From assembly GCF_009857605.1 (NCBI RefSeq), contig NZ_WWCT01000026.1, positions 28,969 to 92,968 of the forward strand: a stretch of 64,000 bases of DNA, in the 5' to 3' direction. The position numbers were made by a program, and so were the translations under genes. Below the pieces are notes generated by a model. It was not told the DNA's origin, ran no database searches, and was given only the letters and a program-made list of their open reading frames with translations. Each line of letters begins with the position of its first letter. Position 1 is the stretch's first letter. The DNA comes from Duganella levis (lineage in GTDB: Bacteria > Pseudomonadota > Gammaproteobacteria > Burkholderiales > Burkholderiaceae_D). Shown here in pieces: positions 58,257-64,000 of this stretch.

Positions 58257-60904
58257 GTTGCCTCCCTATTGTTGATGGCGTCGACTAGCAACTTGCCAGC
58301 GGCCTCAAACTCATACTGCTCCATATGATGGTCCAGCCGCACCATCAACTGTGGCGACAGCACCGTCGCCAGCATCGAACGGCAGCGCGCAAAATAGTCC
58401 GCACTGTCGCCGCTGAACTCCGCCACCAGCGCAGAAAGCTCCTCCAGCGCCTTGCGTGCAGCCGCTGGAGCATCCGCTGCATCGGGCAGCGGCGATGGCG
58501 GCAGCGGCGGCACCGCCTTCATCGGCATTCCCAGCCAGCGTGATAACACGCGGTACAGACGCTGCGGATCGATCGGTTTGCTGATGTAGTCCTGCATGCC
58601 CTCTTCCAGGCAACGCGCCTGCACGCCGGCCACCGCATGCGAGGTCACGGCGATGATCGGCAGTTCGCTGAAGCGGGCATCGGCGCGCAGCAGACGCGTG
58701 GCTTCGTGACCGTCCATCAGCGGCATGCCGAGGTCCATCAGCACCAGGTCGAAGCTGTGCGGATCGGCAGCCATCAGCCGGTCGACCGCCTCGCGGCCAT
58801 TGGCCGCCACCTCCACTGACAGCCCTTGCAGCTCCAGCAGCTCGCGCGTGACATCCTGGTTGTCCGGACTATCCTCGGCCAGCAGCACGCGCGCCTTGCG
58901 CTGTGGCGGCGTGCCCGGCGTGACGTCCCCGTTCACGCCGTGGTGCACCGCCGCCTGCACCGACAACGCCGCCGCGTCGGACAGCGCAAACGGCAAATCA
59001 AACTGGAAGGTCGAGCCCTGATCGACCTCGCTGCGCACGTCGATATTCCCGCCCATCAGCCGCACCAGCTGCTGCGAAATCGACAGTCCCAGCCCGGTGC
59101 CGCCGTACTGCCGCGTGGTCGAGCCGTTGGCCTGGCTGAAGGCGCGGAACAGCCGCGATTTCTGCTGTGGCGTCATGCCGATGCCGGTGTCGCGCACGGT
59201 GAAGCGCAGCACCACCTTGCCGTCGGCCTCTCCGCCCTGCAATTCGCAGCGCAGTTCCAGTCCGCCCTCCCGCGTGAACTTGGCGGCGTTGTTGACCAGG
59301 TTAATCAGCACCTGCCCGAGGCGCAGGGGATCGCCCACCAGATAGCGCGGCACGCCCGGCGCCATCTCGGTCACATAGGACAGCTGCTTGTCGGCCGCGC
59401 GCTGCGCCGTAACGCTGTGCACATTCGCCAGCACCTCTTCCAGCGCGAACGGAATCGACTCCACTTCCAGCCGCCCGGCCTCGATCTTGGAGAAATCGAG
59501 GATGTCGTTGATGATGCCTAGCAGGGTCAATGCGGCGCGGTGAATCTTGCTGACATAGTCGTGCTGGCGCGGCGTCAGTTCGGTGCGCAGCGCCAGGTAG
59601 GCCATGCCGATAACGGAGCTCATCGGCGTACGGATCTCGTGGCTCATATTGGCCAGGAATTCGGACTTGGCGATGTTGGCGGCTTCCGCCATCACGTTGG
59701 CCGTCACCAGTTTTTGTTCGCGCTCGCGCCGTTCGCTGATGTCGCGGATGAAGGCGCAGAATTCATAGCTGTTGCGCTCCTCGGTCTTGACCTGCGTGAT
59801 CGCCAGCTCGATCGGGAATTCCTCGCCGCTACGGCGCAAAGCGTACACCTCGATGCGGGTGTTCATCACGCCGCTGCTGGTGCCGCTCATATAGCGCTGC
59901 ATGCCGCGCCGGTGCTCGTAGCGGAAGCGCGGCGGCATGATGGTCTTGTCCAGCTCCAGGCCCAGCGCCTCCTCGCGCGACCAGCCGAAGATGATCTCCG
60001 CCTGCCGGTTCCAGCCGACGATGCGGCCCTCCAGGTCCATCCGCACCACCGCATCCAGCGCGGTGTCGACGATGGTCTGCAACTTGGCCTGGCTGTCGCG
60101 CGCCTGCTGCATGCTGTGCGACAGTTCGGCCGTGCGGGCGCCGATGCGCTGTTCCAGTTCGGCGTTGAAGTCGCGCAGTTCGCGCTCGGCGTCGCGCAGC
60201 CGCGTCAGCGTGTCGCGGAAGCGCAGCACGGCGTCCGACAGGCGCCCGACCTGGTCTTCGCGGCCGATGCCGGACAGTTTGATGTCGGTCTCGCCACGCG
60301 TCAGCTTTTCCAGGCCGGTGCGGATGTCGGCGAACGGCCGCGCCGCGCGCCGGCCGACGATGAAGATCGACAGCACGATCGCCACCGCCAGCAGCAGGTT
60401 GGCCGCCACCGTGTTGAACATCTGGCGCTGCAAATCGCTGTCCATCTGCTGGCGCGAGTACACCAGTTCAATCGCGCCGACCGGGTAGCTGCGCCGCAGG
60501 TCGCTGAACTGGATGTCGCGATGTACGCGGATCGACGCCACCGGCTCCTTCAGCGGCGACACATAGCTGGCCAGTTCCGCGCCGCCCGGCGCCAGCACGC
60601 GCAGCACCAGCACTTCCGGCGTCGCGCCGGAGGCGTCCACCACGCTGTTGACGGCAGCGCTGTTGATGTCGAACAGCGGCCGCGCCAGCGCCTGCGACAG
60701 CACGGCCGCCAGCCGTTCGGCGCGTTCGTGCAGGTTTTGTTCGGCCTCGCTGCGCAAGGCTTGCATCACATAGGTGGTGTAGATGGCGGTGGACAGCGCC
60801 ACCGCGACGAAGATGCCGAAGCCGAGGCGCAGCAGGATATTGCGCCGCCATGCCAGCCGCAGCTGCGTCAGCGGACCGCCGCCGTCGGCCAGTGCGCGTT
60901 TAAT
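58253..60904 (-). CDS. Membrane hybrid sensor kinase with probable AUU start
   Basis: 883 residues from ATT 60904, which has AAGGAG at exactly 6 nt. The next conventional start, GTG 60802, would remove the first half of a membrane helix (NILLRLGFGIFVAVALSTAIYTTYVM, split here), leaving only TM2 (VAANLLLAVAIVLSIFIVG). Domains (approximate residues from ATT): periplasmic loop 55-160, TM2 165-185, HAMP 188-240, PAS 270-390, HisKA 420-485 (MSHEIRTPMSS), HATPase 530-650, receiver 685-800 with Asp in LMDLGMPLMDG, then a roughly 80-residue helical tail. Forms an operon with the binding protein upstream and response regulator downstream. Confidence 0.82.
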   Translation of the reverse strand: MKRALADGGGPLTQLRLAWRRNILLRLGFGIFVAVALSTAIYTTYVMQALRSEAEQNLHERAERLAAVLSQALARPLFDINSAAVNSVVDASGATPEVLVLRVLAPGGAELASYVSPLKEPVASIRVHRDIQFSDLRRSYPVGAIELVYSRQQMDSDLQRQMFNTVAANLLLAVAIVLSIFIVGRRAARPFADIRTGLEKLTRGETDIKLSGIGREDQVGRLSDAVLRFRDTLTRLRDAERELRDFNAELEQRIGARTAELSHSMQQARDSQAKLQTIVDTALDAVVRMDLEGRIVGWNRQAEIIFGWSREEALGLELDKTIMPPRFRYEHRRGMQRYMSGTSSGVMNTRIEVYALRRSGEEFPIELAITQVKTEERNSYEFCAFIRDISERREREQKLVTANVMAEAANIAKSEFLANMSHEIRTPMSSVIGMAYLALRTELTPRQHDYVSKIHRAALTLLGIINDILDFSKIEAGRLEVESIPFALEEVLANVHSVTAQRAADKQLSYVTEMAPGVPRYLVGDPLRLGQVLINLVNNAAKFTREGGLELRCELQGGEADGKVVLRFTVRDTGIGMTPQQKSRLFRAFSQANGSTTRQYGGTGLGLSISQQLVRLMGGNIDVRSEVDQGSTFQFDLPFALSDAAALSVQAAVHHGVNGDVTPGTPPQRKARVLLAEDSPDNQDVTRELLELQGLSVEVAANGREAVDRLMAADPHSFDLVLMDLGMPLMDGHEATRLLRADARFSELPIIAVTSHAVAGVQARCLEEGMQDYISKPIDPQRLYRVLSRWLGMPMKAVPPLPPSPLPDAADAPAAARKALEELSALVAEFSGDSADYFARCRSMLATVLSPQLMVRLDHHMEQYEFEAAGKLLVDAINNREAT

Positions 60905-61667
60905 GATGCACTCCTTCGGCCGCCGCCTGCTTTTTGTAGGCGGCGCTGTTGCGGGCTTCCTCGATCGCGTTCCAGATGCGCGCCGCCAGTTGCGGCCGGG
61001 TCGCCACCAGCGCGTGCGACAGAATCAGGAAGTAGGGTTTTTCGATGATGGGAATCGGCAGCTGCTCCAGCTGCACGCCCAGCGGACCTTGCATCAGGTT
61101 GGCGGCGTCGCTGCCGCCCATGGCCGCTGCCGCCAGCCGGCCGGCGATCAATTTGCGCGCCAGTTCGTCGGCGCGCTGGCTACCCTCATCCACCTCAAGG
61201 TTCTGCGCGCGCAGCACTTCGCCCACCGAGTAGCCCAGCTGGAAGCCGATGGCGCCATCCAGATTGCTGAAATGCTTGCCATCCCAGCCCACCTTGCTGC
61301 CTTTGCGGCGCAGGACCACGTAGGTATCGGTGTGCATCCGCTTGCTGGCGTCGGGCTGGTCGCCGCCGGGGTATTCACCCAGTTCGCGCCGGTCCTGCTT
61401 GTAGCTGACGGCAAACGCGCCATCGACGGTGTTGGCTTTCAGCTGCGCCAGGCAGCGTTTCCACGGGATGCTCTGGAAGTCGAACTGGATGTCGAGCCGC
61501 TGGCCGACGATTTTCAGCAGCGCGAAATTGAGGCCGTCGCCCTTTTCGGTGCGCCACGGCCGCACGTCCTGCGACTCGTAGCAGAGCGTGACGGTTTCGC
61601 CGGCCGTCGCCGGGGACGACAAGACCAGCAGCATGCAAGCGCAATACCGTAAGATCCTGTCGTGCAT
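60900..61667 (-). CDS. Periplasmic solute-binding (family 3-like) protein
   Basis: 255 residues. Signal peptide about 1-22 (LSSPATAGE). The mature protein is a PBP-II type domain: VTLCYESQDVRPWRTEKGDGLNFALLKIVGQRL, then ANTVDGAFAVSYKQDRRELGEYP. No ABC permease genes accompany it; its stop overlaps the hybrid kinase start region, so it is probably a stand-alone signal receptor for that kinase. Confidence 0.8.
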   Translation of the reverse strand: MHDRILRYCACMLLVLSSPATAGETVTLCYESQDVRPWRTEKGDGLNFALLKIVGQRLDIQFDFQSIPWKRCLAQLKANTVDGAFAVSYKQDRRELGEYPGGDQPDASKRMHTDTYVVLRRKGSKVGWDGKHFSNLDGAIGFQLGYSVGEVLRAQNLEVDEGSQRADELARKLIAGRLAAAAMGGSDAANLMQGPLGVQLEQLPIPIIEKPYFLILSHALVATRPQLAARIWNAIEEARNSAAYKKQAAAEGVHH

Positions 61668-61679
61668 GGGGCCTCCGTT

Positions 61680-63134
61680 TTAGCCAGTGGTGCGGATCAG
61701 GAAGTCTACACCCACTTCATCCCACTGCTCCTGTTCCTTTTCCAGCCAATAGGACAGCGTGGGGTGCTCGGCCACCCACTCGCGCTGGATTTCCAGCTCG
61801 ATCCGGCTTTTAAAACGCAGCTTGATCTGGGTGAAGTCGAGGTCTATGCGCGAGTGCATGAACAGCACCGCCAGCCGGAACGCCACGATGGCCTTGGCGA
61901 AGTCGATCTCGGTCAGCGCCTCGCCCACCTTGCGCAGATTGCCCTTGTGGGACACGATCAAACAGCTCATGGTGCGCTGTTCGCGCGCGGTAAAGCCGGG
62001 CAAGTCGGCGTTTTCGACGATGTAGGCGGCGTGCTTGTGGTAGCCGGTGTGCGACACCACCATGCCCATTTCGTGCAGCAGCGCGCTCCAGTACAGCAGG
62101 CGGCTATATTGGTCCGAGGCTGGCTTGGTCTGCGCGTACAGCGCCAGCGAGTCGACCGCCACCCGATTGGCGCGGCGTTCGTCGACGTGGAAGCGCTGGA
62201 CGCAGGCCTGCACCGATTGCTCGCGGCGGTCACGCTTGGTCGAACGCAGGTGCAGGTCCCACATCACGCCCATGCGCAGGCCGGCCTCGATCGGCACCAC
62301 CACCGGGATATCCAGTTCGCGCACCAGGCCAATCAGGATCGCCAGCCCGCCGATGATGGTGGAGGCGCGGTCCGCCTTCAGGCCCGGCATGTCGATCCTG
62401 CCGACGTGGCCGAATTCGATGAAGCGCTGTTTCAGCGCCTCCAGCGACTGGGCGTTGACTTCGCGTCCCAGGCCGTTCTTGACGATGATGTCGGCGATGG
62501 TGCGCGCGGTGCCGGATGAGCCGTAACACTGCTTCCAGAATTGCGGGTGGTACGGCGGCGCGGCGTCCTCGAAATGGCTGCGCGCCGACAGGATGGCCGC
62601 TTCAAACGACGGTCCGTCGACGCGGCCGCCGATGAAGAACGACAGGCTTTGCTTGACGGTGCCGACGCTGAACGATTCGACCCGTTCGATTTCCGGCCCG
62701 CGGCCGAGTATCAATTCGGTGGAGCCGCCACCGATGTCGATCACCAGCCGGCGTTCGCCGGGCAGCGCCACCGCGTGCGCCACGCCCATATAGATCAGGC
62801 GCCCCTCTTCCTCGCCGGAGATGATTTCGATCGGATAGCCGATCGCCAGTTCGGCTTCCGGCAGGAAGGCGGCGGCGTTGCGCGCCACCCGCATCGCCGA
62901 TGTGGCCACCACCCGCACCGCATCGAGCTTGTAGGCCGCCAGCACGGTGCGGAAGTTTTTCAGGCAGTTGAGGGCCGCCTGCATGGCGGCGGGCGTCAGG
63001 TTGCCCTTGTCGTCCAGCCCTGCGGCCAGGCGGATCGGCTCACGCACGCTTTTCAGTACGCGGATGGCCTCCCCATCGTGCTTGCCGATGTGGAGGCGAA
63101 AACTATTGGAACCCAGGTCTACGGCAGCGTACAT
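61680..63134 (-). CDS. ppx: Exopolyphosphatase (Ppx/GppA family)
   Basis: 484 residues. Actin-like ATPase fold: YAAVDLGSNSFRLHIGK at the N-terminus, EEGRLIYMGVAH, VIDIGGGSTELILG (phosphate loop) and a C-terminal HD-like region with HEMGMVVSHTGYHKHAAYIVEN. Hydrolyses terminal phosphates of polyphosphate or pppGpp. Between the kinase operon and a GGDEF gene, all on the minus strand, with about 78 bp and a T/A-rich gap upstream. ppx versus gppA is not separable here. Confidence 0.9.
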   Translation of the reverse strand: MYAAVDLGSNSFRLHIGKHDGEAIRVLKSVREPIRLAAGLDDKGNLTPAAMQAALNCLKNFRTVLAAYKLDAVRVVATSAMRVARNAAAFLPEAELAIGYPIEIISGEEEGRLIYMGVAHAVALPGERRLVIDIGGGSTELILGRGPEIERVESFSVGTVKQSLSFFIGGRVDGPSFEAAILSARSHFEDAAPPYHPQFWKQCYGSSGTARTIADIIVKNGLGREVNAQSLEALKQRFIEFGHVGRIDMPGLKADRASTIIGGLAILIGLVRELDIPVVVPIEAGLRMGVMWDLHLRSTKRDRREQSVQACVQRFHVDERRANRVAVDSLALYAQTKPASDQYSRLLYWSALLHEMGMVVSHTGYHKHAAYIVENADLPGFTAREQRTMSCLIVSHKGNLRKVGEALTEIDFAKAIVAFRLAVLFMHSRIDLDFTQIKLRFKSRIELEIQREWVAEHPTLSYWLEKEQEQWDEVGVDFLIRTTG

Positions 63135-63211
63135 ATATAGGAATCAAAATAAACGATTTATACCATTATAAGCACGATAGGCCTACTTTGTGACACCTTG
63201 ATGACGCCGCG

Positions 63212-64000
63212 TTACAGAATCGCGGTCGGCGCCTCGGCCACGCGGTTGCGGCCTGCCTGTTTGGCTGCCTGCAGCGCCTCGTCGGCGCGCTTGAACAGGC
63301 TCACGGTGCTGTCTTCGGCGCGGATGGTGGTCACGCCCAGGCTGGCCGTCATGTTGATGATGGCCTTTTCCGCCTTGACCGGCAGCGCGGCGACGGCCAG
63401 GCGGATGCGCTCCGCCACCATGCTGGCGTCTTCCGCCGAGGTGCGCGGCAGCAGGATGGCGAATTCGGCGCCGCCCAGGCGGCCCATCTGGTCGGAATCG
63501 CGCAACTGCTTCTTGCAGACGTCGACCATCGCCTTTAAGACCATGTCGCCGGCCGAGTGACCATAGCTGTCGTTGACGCGCTTGAACTGGTCCAGGTTGA
63601 GGATAATCAGTGAAGTCGGCATGCCGGGACGGCGCGCCAGCGCGATCCACGGCGTCAGCGCGGTGTAGAAGCCGCGCCGGTTCGGCACATCGGTCAGCGC
63701 GTCGACCACTTCCAGCCGCGCCAGTTCGCCATGCTCGTGCTCGCGCACCAGCAGCAGATAGCCGAAGGCGTTGCCCAGCATCATCAGATACAGCGCGACG
63801 ATGCCGGCCGACTGCACCGCCACCGGATTCAAACCCTCGACCGCCATGGCCGGCAGCGACAGCAGGCCGCGCGCCAGTACGGCGGCGCTCAGCGCCAGCA
63901 TCAGCACCACCAGGTAGCGCCGCAGCACGGTGCCGCTGCGCCAGCCGCGTCCCAGCGCGGCGGCGCCGGCCAGGAAGAAGAAGGCCGTGACCGCCGAGCC
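63212..64000 (-). CDS. Membrane GGDEF protein with GGAEF active site, N-terminus beyond window
   Basis: The last 262 residues are visible; the gene enters from the right edge with an open frame. Several hydrophobic helices (about the first 95 visible residues) precede a GGDEF domain (VDALTDVPNRRGFYTALTPWI; NLDQFKRVNDSYGHSAGD). The signature reads RLGGAEFAILLPR: the first acidic residue of GG[D/E]EF is Ala, which would weaken metal binding. The inhibitory-site RxxD is not evident (DSDQMGRLGG). It may be inactive or a c-di-GMP/GTP sensor. Confidence 0.82.
   Translation of the reverse strand, partial: GSAVTAFFFLAGAAALGRGWRSGTVLRRYLVVLMLALSAAVLARGLLSLPAMAVEGLNPVAVQSAGIVALYLMMLGNAFGYLLLVREHEHGELARLEVVDALTDVPNRRGFYTALTPWIALARRPGMPTSLIILNLDQFKRVNDSYGHSAGDMVLKAMVDVCKKQLRDSDQMGRLGGAEFAILLPRTSAEDASMVAERIRLAVAALPVKAEKAIINMTASLGVTTIRAEDSTVSLFKRADEALQAAKQAGRNRVAEAPTAIL

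Noticed and set aside
59540..61048. 502-residue plus-strand open frame over the hybrid kinase
   Set aside because: Antisense shadow; the kinase strand shows ordered HAMP, PAS, HisKA, HATPase and receiver motifs.
1..64000. tRNA, rRNA, CRISPR arrays, prophage or insertion sequence
   Set aside because: No cloverleaf-like, spaced-repeat, transposase or integrase sequence was recognised on either strand; the few inverted repeats are short and intergenic.

Overview
GC-rich, densely packed chromosomal DNA from a betaproteobacterium, most probably an Oxalobacteraceae member of the Massilia/Duganella/Janthinobacterium group. This placement is inferred from overall codon use, the mix of gene families (FdhF/YdeP oxidoreductase plus FdhD, egtB-egtD, SenA/SelD pair, Ala/Lys/Pro-rich histone-like protein) and the signalling-heavy content (two chemotaxis receptors, PAS-GGDEF-EAL and GGDEF proteins, several histidine kinases). 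I see no rRNA, tRNA, CRISPR array, insertion sequence, integrase or phage gene.

Layout. 1-2.8 kb: edge of a solute-binding protein, a 63-residue orphan, a soluble NarX-type kinase overlapping a LysR gene, and a DUF3297 gene. 2.8-11.7 kb: cation/proton antiporter, MarR-MFS pair, HypT-like LysR regulator, glutamate dehydrogenase, malic enzyme, NTF2-like protein, YnfA and a UGT-type glycosyltransferase. 11.7-19.4 kb: chemotaxis receptor, lipoprotein, exported amidohydrolase, a SenA/EgtB-like protein divergent from selD, DoxX and NTF2-like proteins. 19.4-23.1 kb: leuA behind two successive leucine-rich leader peptides, then a second chemotaxis receptor.

23.1-35.1 kb (minus strand): a tightly coupled 13-gene biosynthetic operon. 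In transcription order it encodes a methyltransferase-like/GT2 fusion, AMP-dependent acyl ligase, SDR reductase, KAS III, NeuD-like acyltransferase, two acyl carrier proteins, hotdog dehydratase, TPP enzyme, NeuB-like PEP-condensing synthase, alpha/beta hydrolase, LuxE-like acyl-protein synthetase and LuxC-like acyl reductase. The set can build an acyl chain on a carrier and reduce it to an aldehyde. It also contains a PEP-dependent aldolase-type synthase without the CMP-activating or epimerase genes of ordinary nonulosonic acid pathways. This is my main candidate for an undescribed system; its product is unknown.

35.2-41.5 kb: egtD-egtB (ergothioneine), divergent from a five-gene ABC transporter operon whose binding protein resembles the putative selenate-uptake family. 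With selD and the SenA-like gene 20 kb away, the window has a chalcogen (S/Se) theme. 41.7-49.7 kb: small HTH protein, YdeI-like protein, exported unknown, DUF1800-DUF1501 secreted pair, c-di-GMP protein, and a TetR/DUF1348 pair with a clear palindromic operator. 49.8-56.3 kb: FdhF/YdeP molybdoenzyme with a divergent HTH regulator, LytS-type kinase, TonB-dependent receptor and FdhD. 56.4-64 kb: OlsB-like acyltransferase, histone-like protein, a binding protein/hybrid kinase/response regulator operon whose kinase seems to start at an AUU codon, exopolyphosphatase, and a membrane GGDEF protein with a GGAEF active site running off the window.

Start codons were chosen from visible Shine-Dalgarno sequences and signal peptides. 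Family names come from motif recognition and memory, not from database searches.
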